DNA of 64,000 nt from Odontesthes bonariensis. Its lineage: Eukaryota; Chordata; Actinopteri; Atheriniformes; Atherinopsidae. The notes beneath the pieces were generated by a model that was not told where the DNA came from, did no database searches, and worked only from the letters and a program-made list of their open reading frames with translations. Position numbers and translations under genes: made by a program. The stretch is taken from the NCBI RefSeq assembly GCF_027942865.1, contig NC_134506.1, forward strand, positions 12,174,436 to 12,238,435, read 5' to 3'. Positions within the stretch are counted from its first letter, which is position 1. Every line of letters begins with the position of its first letter. Below are positions 22,701-34,000 of the stretch, piece after piece.

Positions 22701-23253
22701 CAGTGTGGGGGGGTTGCCGAGCTCATGGTGCTCGGCTGTGATGGACCTGCAGTCTGACACGCCGGAGAGTCCCGCATCACCTCTTTCCTTGCACTCAGTG
22801 GACAGTCCAGAGGACGAGGGGGTGTCACCTGTCAGCAGCCCCGGAACTCCACAGTCGGGGCCTCCTACACCTTGTCCAAGTGACCCTTCAGCCCTTAACA
22901 GACTTCCTCCCACCTCACAGTTATCCTCTCTACCCCCCTGCCACCGTCGGCCATCTAGAAAACTGGTTCTGGAGCTTGCAGTTAATCTGAAGGGTGTTTC
23001 CTTGAGACGTTACTCACCCTTGGGGCCCTTGTCCCCCGTCTCACCCGTTGTAGTTCCCAGCAGTTCCCAAACACAGTCGACCCAGATTCACTTGCAGGCT
23101 TCAGAGGTCACCTCACCTCCTGAGCCCGCGTCTTCTTCTGTGAGAGCAGAGGACACCGGCAGCCACGTTACTGTGGACGAGCTATGCAGGGACGAGATAA
23201 GGAGCGAGAGAAGGAGCGAGCAGGCGCCGCTGGTTCAGAAAAGCTCTCCGTGA
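16730..23253 (+). CDS. lrp3: LDL receptor-related protein 3
   Basis: Type-I membrane receptor of the LRP3/LRP10/LRP12 group; ligands are poorly defined. Coding exons: 16730-16799, 19335-19473, 19552-19757, 20026-20642, 20840-21312, 21700-21832 and 22432-23253. They total 2460 nt, or 819 residues (human 770). Visible order: signal peptide (1-22, leucine-rich), CUB1 (about 26-138), LDLa1-2 (about 144-220), CUB2 (about 225-343), LDLa3-5 (349-384, 387-423, 426-460), transmembrane helix (about 468-491), and a long cytoplasmic tail with PPSY (about 521-524), a PPxY motif that can bind WW domains of NEDD4-type ligases. Two LDLa before CUB2 separates it from LRP10, which has one. The tail segment RAFETQMTR...APPSYGQLIAQGLIPP is nearly identical to human LRP3. 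LDLa3 ends in SGRDEEEC instead of the usual DGSDE, as in human. I chose the ATG that opens directly with the signal peptide. Confidence 0.96.
17915..18370 (+). mobile_element. Possible solo LTR (Gypsy-like) in lrp3 intron 1
   Basis: It starts TGTCATGATCTGTGG, then has 'cacctgtgctcatta', a TATA-like 'agtatatagtctcc' (about 18130), and a polyadenylation signal (aataaa, about 18305) in the order promoter then polyA signal. This is how many fish Gypsy LTRs are built. The 3' end and target duplication were not identified, so the limits and class are tentative. Confidence 0.35.
18518..18543 (+). repeat. G-quadruplex-type G-run
   Basis: Three GGG tracts separated by AA, then a run of 11 G. This fits the G3+N1-7 quadruplex rule with very short loops. 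It lies in lrp3 intron 1 on the coding strand, so the unspliced transcript would carry it. Confidence 0.7.
21862..22370 (+). mobile_element. Truncated Tc1-like transposon in lrp3 intron 6
   Basis: Inverted ends are visible: CTGTGCACAAGTCTTGAG at 21864-21881 and CTCAAGACCTTTGCACAG at 22351-22368 (16 of 18 complementary). Between them, plus-strand frame 22144-22300 reads like the last part of a Tc1 transposase. The element is about 510 bp, against roughly 1.6 kb for a full Tc1, so most of the transposase is deleted. It sits between lrp3 exons 6 and 7. Confidence 0.75.
22144..22300 (+). pseudogene. Tc1 transposase C-terminal remnant
   Basis: The frame reads REQNERQPTSEEELWDV, then ARRTIPED. This matches the Tc1/mariner C-terminal pattern '[30 protein letters not shown]'. 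The DDE catalytic region is absent. Confidence 0.7.
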
Positions 23254-23525
23254 GGAGGGAGGAGACTCCGCTGAAAACCCGAGTCAGATACTCCTCTCAC
23301 TGCTGAGACCTGATTTCTGCTCGAATGAAGTGTCCTTGAACTGCGTCTGCACCAGATTCAGAGGGGAGGCACCGAACCTTTCCCCTCCAAGTGTTAGGAG
23401 GCCCAGTATCACACCCAGAAGAATATTATACCATTTAATATTCTGAATGCTTACAGTGTGCAGCCATACAAAATGATGCATCTGCAGTCTTTTCCTGAGA
23501 TGAATAAAACCAGCATTCCTTGTAG
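23254..23525 (+). other. lrp3: lrp3 3' UTR with polyadenylation signal
   Basis: AATAAA lies at 23503-23508, 250 bp after the stop. This is the first canonical signal. A longer alternative 3' UTR, using AATAAA at 26046, cannot be excluded. Confidence 0.5.
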
Positions 23526-25404
23526 TCTTGTTGTAAATCTCTTTGTGAAGCTCACTGAGGAACTTGATGTTCCCTTCTGTGATGTAATGCGCAGAGACAG
23601 CCCCGATTAACTTGTTGCAAAATTTAACTGTTCCAGAAAATCAACTCAGATTCAGCAACTGGAACTAAAAAAAACAGTTTTTTTCTGTGTCATTACCCAA
23701 AGCCATTACACACCGCTATATACTGTGAGCCATAAAAGCCTACTGAGTGAACTGTCTTCTTTCCGTTCTGTTGTATGAGTCGACATCATGCCTGTCCATC
23801 TCATTTAAGGATGATATCTTATATTTTGGATGAAAAGTCAAAAACCAATAAGCTGTTTGTTCATATCCTAAAAAAGCCTGTGTGACATTTGACAAACGAG
23901 ACGGGACGCTACACACATTACTCAACAAGATTCGAGGAGGGCAAAGTTGTGGGCTCTATCACATTTGATGCACTATTGAGTATTTGTGGCTGCAGCGGCA
24001 TTTAAGATGCAGTTAAAACAACAGGAACTACATAAAAAAAACCAACCCATGTCCATGGTAATTAAACATATCTTTCAGTTTGGTTCAACATTGCACTTTG
24101 TTTAGTTTTGGAGCTATTGGAGCCAAGCCAAACCATTTTGTTACGTTATTTTCTGGAATTTGTTGAAAACAACAAATATATCAATATGAACTTCCCCATG
24201 AAAGGTGGCTTTAAACTAAAGTGTGGACGTTTAGGACATGACTTGCTTTGTTTCGAAGCAGCTGCTGATTCAGCTTGTCTTTGGATCATAGTCTGTAGTC
24301 TGGAAAGCTCACCAAGCTCTCTATGAAGGTGGTTGGCAAGGATAGCTGGTTCCAACTCTTTCCTGTCTATCTGCTAAGCTAACTGGTTGTTTGCCACCAC
24401 CCATATGGTTAACAATAAGAGTGGATTTTCCCCAAATGTCAAACAGTCCCCTTTATGCTTGTGCTGTTTGGCTGAAGCTTGCAGCAGTTCCATCCAGTCA
24501 AACCCCTCATCAGTATGTTTTCTGCATATTCTTCTTCTGTCATCTTTTTTCATGTTTCGAAACTTGCACCAAATTCACTATTAAATTGCTCATTCTATAA
24601 AGCCAAACTTGTATGAACACTGAGGTGAATCCAAGGATGTGGCCTGTAAATCTGCTCTGCCGGACGTCCTCCCCTTATCAGACCCAAACTGTCCTCGCTT
24701 AAAGAATCTGGACGGTATTTGCGTCTGCTCTGTTTTCTGTTCAGTGCAGTGAAGATTTTCTGTGACTATCCAGGAAATGCTGGGCAGAGAGGGCTCCTCT
24801 TGATCCCAGCCATACCGCAGACTGCACACTGTTCCCGGAGGATGTTTGGGCTGCGTGTGGACATGCCCATCTGTGCTGTGGACATGCCCATCTGTGCAGT
24901 GGAATTTTCTACGATGGGACGATAACAAAAAGCCCTCTATTTTTCAGACTTCACAGCTACTTTTTAATCATTCTTTCTGCCTTGATGAACATTGAACTGA
25001 TCGCTTGTGTCTTGGATGCTTTTTGTAAAGCTCGTCTGCCTGTCATATGACACTGGTAATCTTTTATTAATCGACGTTGGACTTTGTAAGAATGTAACAG
25101 TTTTTTTCTTATCTGTTGATCTCTTTGAGGGGTCAGTCGCTCGCAGTAAGGAAGTAGTTTACAGAGACGTTACCAGAAGCCAAAGGCGGGGTGGGAGTCA
25201 GGTTCCTGTGCTGAATACATAGTCTTTCCTGCTGTTTTGTCATTAAGTGATCTGAATGTGCCATGCCACCCTCATGAGCTTTTTTCCTAGTTTAGTAATA
25301 AATTGCTGCTACATGTTACGTGCCATTACAGACTTTTTCAAGCTGTCCCCTTCTTTAAGAAAAAACACATGCATTTATTTACTTAGAGTTTTAAAAAATG
25401 TTAA

Positions 25405-25425
25405 CCCCCCCCCCCCCCCCCCCCC
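25405..25425. repeat. Poly(C) tract
   Basis: Twenty-one consecutive C on the plus strand, so a G21 run on the minus strand. Such tracts are prone to length error in sequencing and assembly. Confidence 0.9.
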
Positions 25426-26079
25426 TTTCCTGCTATTGTAATGATCGAAGGTTCTTTCATAAATCACAGTTGTGGCTTACATGTTTGTAGATTAGATTTA
25501 GTCAGCCTGGACACAGCTTTGTGACGCAACTTAGTGCAACCGACAAGTTTGATGTTCACTGCTGTGACGGGAAGCTCTTCTCTTGGATTGTTATGGCAGG
25601 GAGTCAAAGACGGAAATGTAATTTTCCTCTAACCTTAGTTGAGTTTATGTAATAATTCAAACTTGGTGACATTCGATGCCTTGATGCTTGTTGGGCTGCA
25701 ACCAACAAGTCTTCTTGACAGCTGTGGTCTCGGTGAAAGGGATCATGTGTTCCCATCTTTAATCAATTAAATCTTTTCTAATATGCTTCACAGTAACTGC
25801 ACTTGTCAAACGGCACGTATCATAACATAAATACATCAGACTGATAACCTCTCCATCTTCTTTTGCTTTGAGTTTAAGGCTTTGTTCTTGGCAAAGACCA
25901 TGATCAGCATATGTTGGTATGAAAGCATTTCTTATTGACATTAGAGTTGTGTGTTTTTTTGCTCAAAGAAATGCCACAATCTCATTGTGCTGATAAAAAC
26001 CTGCTCCACTTTCTGCTCAGTCATTGTTTCATGGTGCCTGGAATGAATAAAGGTAAAGCTTCAGTTCATTTCCCCCATT

Positions 26080-26084
<5 letters not shown>

Positions 26085-26111
<27 letters not shown>
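26085..26111 (+). repeat. Genomic poly(A) tract behind an AATAAA
   Basis: A run of 27 A begins 33 bp after an AATAAA (26046-26051). The layout mimics a retroposed polyadenylated transcript end, or it may simply be an A-tract near the alternative lrp3 3' end. Confidence 0.6.
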
Positions 26112-27417
26112 CAAACAACTGAAAGTACCAGAATAATGTGTTATTTTGTCCCGAGTCATTTTCACGTTCAAAATGACAATACTAAGCAGCTTACTCTGTC
26201 CCCAATTTATTGTCCACATAAACACACTAAATGTGTTGACACAGAAGACAGACCTCAGCAGAAATGTGCATATAAGTCACTATATTTAATGAGCAATTAC
26301 ATTGTTATTATTGTACAACTTCACTCTTTTACAAAACACAGAGGAACGCCCATAAATCATACAGTATGTAAATGTATCACAACACCTCTGAGGAATGTTA
26401 CCTTTGCAGAATCCATTTAGAACAGATTTATTTTCTTTACACAGTATTTACAGGTGTGACCCTAACAGCATTGAACGTGGCAGGACGGATATGTCGTCTT
26501 AAGTGCGTCTCTCTTAGTGGACTTCATGTACACATATTTAGGCCCACAACAAAATGACCAGATGTTGAGTTAAAGTGCTAAGCTGCTTGTTTACATCCTG
26601 TTTAAAGAGACCAGCAGCCCAAAGCTTCATTTGTTCTGTTGCGTGTTAAAAAAAAAAAAAAACGCTCAAATGAAGTGCAATTTAGGAGTTACCCAAATAG
26701 AACACGTTAATAATATCCCCAAGGTCCAATTAGCATACTTTATGAAGGTAGTGGCACTGGAGCTGCATTAATGAGGTCGGTTTGACTACGATGATTTAAA
26801 GGCAACTTAACATTGCACCTGGGTCAAACTGAGTAAGCATTTCACATCACTAGAAAAACAGAAATCCCATAAGATCACGATATATCAGGAGGACCATTAT
26901 CCGTACAACCATATGATGTCATCAGTAGCTCAGTTAGTCAGCTGGTCTGTGATAAGTCAGTGGAACAGGAGTCAGTGTCGGAATAATGTGTCTTTGGGTA
27001 ATTAGTGATAGGTCTGTGTACAAGTAAACATCCAATACCAGCTGGCCATCTGCCTGTCAATATGAATTCTTCCAAATTAACCAGTAACACGTTAATGGTA
27101 AGTACTGCATTACGACAACAAACACAAATTCTGAAATTTGATAAGAACTTTCAAGCACCTTGAGAGAGTTCACAGTGGCATTCTCAGAGTGGAGAGTATT
27201 TCTAAAGCAACAAGCTCATTAGACTTCAAGTGCCTTTCTCAGGAGACCAGAGGAGAATGTTAAAAACCTGGAAGAACAGCTTGCCGTCATGTGTTATATA
27301 TCAAGAGATTGAGACATTTATCCAGCTGACAAACCAAACTTCACCCTTAAGTCTCTTCCTCTGGTGTAAATTTCTGCTGGGACAGATGAATGTCAGATCA
27401 TCGCTCTCTATCCAAGA

Positions 27418-27428
27418 GTAATAATAAT

Positions 27429-27463
<35 letters not shown>
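27418..27463. repeat. (AAC)n / (GTT)n microsatellite
   Basis: About twelve AAC units after a short AAT stretch. It gives rise to low-complexity open frames on the minus strand, which are not genes. Confidence 0.9.
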
Positions 27464-28064
27464 GGCACCTATGGTATCTATAAGACAACCTCTGCAATAG
27501 ACTTGAACAACAAAAGAACAGTGGGTGTAAAGTAAAAAAGAATACCCAGATACAGTAACCAAGCAGAGATGCAAACAGAAAAATGCAACCATCCACAACC
27601 GACAGAAAACATGTGAGTAATTAGTGAGCTGAGCTCAAGGCCGTGGCAGTAATAGAAATATTGCTAAGTCCAGAAACTGCTTGCATATTCACCATAAAAG
27701 GTATTACACACCCCAGATACCCACACAAACCAAAGATCTACACAATCAGGAGGCACATTAGCATGAATATTTAGTTAAAGAAAAAGCACTAGATGTGAAC
27801 CAGCCGATGACAAATGGAGTCCTTATGAGTGAGAAAATGAGATTAAAGAGAAAACCAACGACTAAAAACACATGCTGTAGAGCTCATCATGCCAACGCAT
27901 TCTGGATCGTTTTACTTTTTTCTTCTTCTTATAGGGGCTCCACCCCAGCCCCTATCAAATGGCACCTGTGCAAGAACATGTATGAAGCCATCTCTTCACA
28001 ATTCACTGAGAAAACAATGTGGGAAAACTAACACAAAAATGGAAGTCCTTGTTGACTTCACTGC

Positions 28065-31000
28065 TCAGTCAGTGGCTTTGGCAGTGAGGGGTTCAGTCTC
28101 TGAGGAGTCCTCCTGAGGAAACACTACATAACACAGCTTCTGGCCAATGTATGTGACTCTTTCTGCAACACAAAACACATCGGGAGAAAAAATAATTACA
28201 AGAATGAACGGGCAAAATAAACACACACAAAAAAAAATGTATATGTACTTTTGTGTGGCACAGACGAACTCACCGACTAGCCTGTAGATCCATTTGGGTT
28301 TTTCCTTCCACTGAACTCCAACAAAGTAAACTGGGACTCCAGTCAGCATTATTACCATTCCAAGGCCACAGACCACTGGTTCAGAGTACAAACTGAAGCC
28401 CAGCAGTACGGCCCAGAAAATTAAGTAGCTGATAGGGACCAAATAGTTTACCTGCACAGAACAGACACACTTTCAGAAGATTTGTGCCTGTACATGCGTA
28501 TCAAACTAGAATGTATACAAAATGGTGCGAGGGTTTTCAATATGTTCATAGAATTTTTCCAGATCACTCAAGAGCTCTTTGGATAAGGATTTATTAATGC
28601 TCAATCACTAAGATAATTTTTTTCCTTCTTATTTTAACAACTGAAAAGCATTGCATACATTCTGTTTCCACAGGCCTGATGTGTAACTGACATTTACAAC
28701 ACTAGGAGGTGCCAAAATATTATGCACTTCTTTGACATCTATCGAATATATCTGGTTGGGACATGAGAAACGCTGATGGTCACAAAGGGCAGCTTATGAT
28801 TGACAGCTCACAGTCTCCATATTTGGCATCGTAGACCAGTGAATAGACTTACTCCTTAGAAAACAAATTGTGCATACTGACCGCTTCCTTTGATTAAGGC
28901 TGCTTTAATAATGGACTATACGAGCAGTGTAGCCTAACACAGGTACTCCTCCATAACTTTCAAATGAAACCTTCTGCCTTTGACAGCCACCCTGCAGGCT
29001 AATAAAATAAGTTTAAGTATTTCAAACCTTACTTTCCATTTGAGTCATATTTAATATTTATTGGCTACCTGTTGGTTAAGGCACAGTACCTTCTGTCTCA
29101 GTCTGATTTTAAGACCTCTCTGTTAACAGTCTGTTTTCAGGTTCAAGACTTCGCAAGTTCTCAATGTCAGCAGCTACAAGTGAGAACATTTTGAAATGAA
29201 AATCAGAATGGCTCCTTTGATGACAAACTTTAAAACAAAGATGCCCTGGTTATGTTTTTGAGGAGTCCTACACTTGCTGGTGACTTCAGGCACACCAACA
29301 TATGCTCTCAAGAACAGAAAAAAGGGATTTTTTTCCCCAATATGTCACATTTAATTAATGTCCCCAACTATATTTTGACATTTTTGTGTTCAACTGTTAT
29401 CCATAGGGCCCTTTTCATTACTTCACATTGTTTTCATCGAGGCGCTCGTGTTGCTGCTCACCCTGTGGCTTTTTGTCGCACAGAAGGCAAGAGATGAGAG
29501 CCAGAGAAGACTTCTGGCCGCCAGACAAAACAGTATTAAAAAGTGACGACACTCATCGGCCAATCAGTGGAAGGCAGTCGGCTGACGTCACGTTTTAGTA
29601 ACGCTTCGGCTTGCTTGGAACCAGGGCTGGGGTGATACCAAAAGTCTACCCGGTTGCAGGTACTGCGTGCTAGTGGAAACACGCAATAGTGCGCCGAGCC
29701 AAGCCGAAGCGAGCTAGTGGAAACGCGCCATTATTCTATAGAATCCCAGTGGACAGCCATCACTCGATGGTTAACAAACACTCAACTGAAATCCACAAAG
29801 ACATAATAAAATACAACATATTAAAGCAGCCGCACCTTGATTGGCCTGTACAGGTTGGGTCTCGTCTTTCTCAGGTACAGAAGGCCGGCGATGGTTACCC
29901 CGTAGGACAGATAGTTGATAAACGACACATAGTTGATCAGGTTGTGCGTCTCTCCAACACACAGGATGACTATTGTGGCAAAACACTGTAAGAGGTGCCG
30001 TAAGGTTTAAACATCAAGCAGATATTGAACCAAAATGAAAACAATGCTTTGTTCGAGGGATTCCTTTCATATGCATGAGTCCGTCTGTGGTCAGCCCTTC
30101 TGCTCTGTGCTGATGTGAAGCTACACGGCTGGATACAATTGACAGCGCTATACTCACACAGACCAGCAGGGCAGGGATGGGTGTGCAGTTTTTTAGGTGG
30201 ATCATGGCTAGCAGATATGGCAGGTGACCCTCTCTGGCCCCTGAGAAACACAATCTACAAACACAAAAACACTTCATGCATACATGGGAGGAGTAGCTTC
30301 AAACATTTGGTTGGCAGTAACAAAGGATATATAGATTAAGGTATGACAAATGGAAGGCAGACTAGTTTACCTGGAAGAGGTGAACAAATATCCATTAATG
30401 CCTCCAAAAGTGGACAGTGCTACAGATATTGGCATCACCCAGGAAAACATCCCCAGCAGCTTCTCTCCAAATGTCTGAGAAAACACAACAAATGATGGAT
30501 CAGTTTATTGACCGAGTGCGACCCCCACCCCCCAAATAGAAAAATATGACTTAAAAAAAAAAACCAAAAAAAAAAACCACTTTGCATATTTCTTACAAGA
30601 CAGTAGGTGCAGCGTCACAACGTATCGTCTCTAGTGGTAACTCAAGCTCTTTATTGCAGCTCACTCTCCAATGTTTGGTACTACAGAAGCAGCGGCAGAC
30701 TAAACAAGCCTGGTGATGTGCACAAGGATGTAACTTCTGAGTGTCTTTTTTTTGCTTTATTCCTAAGTCACAACATAGCCCAATGTTTTTCATTCAAGCC
30801 GATTCCACACGTACAAAGAAATGGTACAAACACACAAAAACATAATGGGCAACTTATTGCATTGCTGTTTGCAGCCAATAGAAACTTTCACCCCTGAGCT
30901 CACCTCACCCTGACAACCATCAAAGCCAGGTAAGGCGTATAGGTGAGTGCAACTATTAGCAAGTCAACTGCAAAGTACAGACCCAATGTAAATAGAACTA

Positions 31001-34000
31001 CTTATGCATTTGGCTCTCAACTGGTACAAAAATCAGTACATGACTGAAGATGGAGAACTCCTCACCACTGCCACAGCATTAGAGGTGAGCAGCTCTTCTG
31101 GGGTCATGGAGGAGAAGTAGGCGATGTTGGTCATAGTGTAGACCAGCGTCACCAGTGGGATAGAGATGTAGATGGCACGGGGTAGGTTCCTAATCATATG
31201 AAAAGTCATGAGGGAAAAAAGGCTAATTCATGTGTTGGTGTACAATGACAGATGATAAATTCCGAGCGAGGAACTGCATGAGCCCATCTGAAAAACTGAA
31301 AGTATGAAATATCTTACTTGCGTGGCTCCACGACCTCCTCTGTGACATAATTGAGGAAATTCCAGCCACTGTAGGCAAAGGAGGCCTGAAGGAAGGCCAG
31401 AGCTATCTGTCCCACTGAGGGGTCCTGACTGAATTCAAAAGCCACACTGGGTCTCAGGGCATCATAGTGGCCTAAAAACGGATGGGACAAAAGGGATGGG
31501 CACATTAAACTGTAAAATCATTGTTTCACAACCTAGAACAGTGAAATAAAATGCACATTACAATGACTTCAGTGTCAAGTTCAATTTTAAACAAGCAAAC
31601 GTTTATCAAAACTGCAAGAGACATTTCATCTTCCAAAAAAGCCTCGAAACAAATTCTGAATATAAAGTAAAAAATGTAATAAGCTGAATAAGCAGGGCCT
31701 GGTCACTATATTAAGTTACAGTCTCACTTGTTGCAACAGTTTCTGCCTGAAGACCACAATCATACTACAAGTCCATGTGAAATGCACGATTCATCTTTTT
31801 ATTAGTTCAAAAGCATTTCACTCAGTAAATATTCATATCATCTTAGAAACTGCATTCTTCAAGTAACTAGTTCTGTACTAATTACTTTTTATTTTGCTGA
31901 TGAGGCCAATAAATCCATTTCCAGCAACTCAATTTGCAGGGCTCTTCAAACCAAACTTGCATAGCAGTAAGTAAACCACAGCAATCTATATATATATATA
32001 TATATATATTTATATGTGTGTGTGTGTGAGGTTACCTCTAAAGATTTGGACGAGTCCTACTACTATGATGAGCACTAGAGCGAGAAGTTTTCCTACAGTG
32101 AAAATGTCCTGGATTCTTGTTGCCCAGCGCACACTGGAACAGTTCACCCAGGTCAGGAATACTGTGCACACAAAAACAAAAATAAACACAATTCTAATAA
32201 CATGAAATTCAAATATCATTTGCCTGCTGGATGTTTCATATACAACGTCAAGTTGAAGTTTGTGTGAGCTTCCATATCCACCAGTTGAGCTCTTTAACAA
32301 CCGAGGTTATTTTCAGTACAATGAAACCATTTTCTGGGTTGAAAAAGCATTAAGACGCTTGATTGACCTCAAAGTCTCGAAAACATGGGAATGCCTTAGG
32401 CACTTACACTGACCTCATTCATCAAATCCCGTTTCAACCACTGTAGCTGTGGCCGATCCCGAAAACAAGTTTCATTTCTTCATTTACTGCCCAGAAAAGA
32501 AGAAATAGGTGCAGCACTTCATTGGAACCTCAAAATATACATTTAAATAGAGTTAGTTCAACTCTATCAAGCTTGAAAGTCAATACTTGGTCTGAGCACC
32601 TTGATTCTTCAACACAGCCTGAACCCTCTTAGACAAGCTTTCTGTCATTCCTTTAAGTCGTCTTCAGGAATATTTCTCCAGGCTTTTTAAAAGGACATTC
32701 CAAAACTCTTCTGTGGATGTTGGCTGCCTTTTGTTCCGTTCTGCCAAGATGATCACCACCCTGCTTTGATAATATTGAGGTCTAGGTTTATGAGAGGATT
32801 CATCACTCCATAAGACCCGTTGCCACCGTTTCCTTTTCTTAAAAACTGCCTCTTGACAGCCACCCTTTGTCCTTTCAGTTTATCTATCTACTGTTCAGAT
32901 GCATCTCACAGGTCCTATGTCAGGTCTTTTTTTTCTTTTCTTAAAGAAAACACTACACACCATACAATAATATGTAAAGTTTTCAGTCAATGGCTCTTTG
33001 GGAATAACCTTGTTGATCGAATAATACTTTTTTATGCCTATTAAACGGTGTTATATTCATTTCTTTTTCAAAGAAACAACAACAACAACAACAAGAATGG
33101 GAACAAATGATCTTTGTGACAGGCAGCTGGAAATAAAGTGCCTGAAGATATCATTTAAAAACAACTAAGCAGATAATCCATTTTAAATTGTGAGTAGACA
33201 CAACTACAAAATAAGTGAAAACATTTTTAAAGACCTTCAGAAAGCCTAACAAAGTTGGCATTTTTCAAAACAGTGACAAGAAAAACTAAAGAAAAAGTTT
33301 TCTTCTCCAACACATTGCGTTTGCAGTGAACATTTTGTCCGAGCCTACTGCATGTCATCGAGAAGAAGAAATCCGACACCTTTTTGAAGAAAAATGTTGC
33401 TCCAAGAGTGGAGTGACCCACAACAGACTCGGAGAATGTCATTTTACAAGCAGAGGTTATCCAATCTTTGGCTAAAGCTTCATCTCCTCATTTGCTTTCC
33501 AATTCATAGTAGCAACAGAATATATCTGTATATTCAAGACTAAAAATTGTTGAAAATATGATTAGAATTCCTACAACTTCTCATTTCGTGCACATATTAC
33601 ACACTCCCCCCTGCTGAGGCTATTGGGTGTTGTGGAGAAAAGACCAGAGGAGTTGGACTCACCTTGGCAGCATCTCATTGAAAATGTATCAACAGGAACA
33701 GCATATAAACATATTACATGGCAGCATACACGGAATTCCCAAAGACACTAGATTGTGGTATTCTCTTACACTTTCTGATAACTTTCTGTGTGCATGTGGC
33801 CAAAACCCAATCTCTATCTGATGTCACCGTGTCTTAGATTTCCACAGACATCTTCTGTTGTTGGCCTTACGATCAGTGGGAAGACACGGCTCCCTCCCAC
33901 ATATCCTCCCTGAAATTATCAGTGATTTAAAACCTAACAAAAAAAATTTAAAGCTAAATAAAACAAAACAAGTAAAGAACAACTAACACTTAATTTTTTT

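Larger units (their letters stand above)
23526..28064. other. Region between the convergent lrp3 and slc7a10 3' ends
   Basis: The genes are convergent here, and no coding exon was recognised. It contains a run of 21 C (25405-25425), an AATAAA (26046-26051) followed by a 27-A tract (26085-26111), and an (AAC)n array (27418-27463). The right part is probably slc7a10 3' UTR on the minus strand. One candidate minus-strand AATAAA is the reverse complement of 26427-26432. Where either UTR ends needs transcript data. Confidence 0.45.

Noticed and set aside
22632-22913. Minus-strand open frames opposite lrp3 exons (here and at 20094-20513 and 21076-21525)
   Set aside because: GC-rich sense coding sequence commonly leaves long antisense frames. 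No domains and no splice support.
16730-23253. Calling the receptor lrp10 or lrp12
   Set aside because: Two LDLa modules before CUB2 exclude the LRP10 layout. The juxtamembrane and tail sequence follows LRP3 much more closely than LRP12.
24856-24897. Two tandem copies of a 21-bp unit (tgtggacatgcccatctgtgc)
   Set aside because: A minor local duplication in the lrp3 3' flank with no evident function. Not worth a feature of its own.
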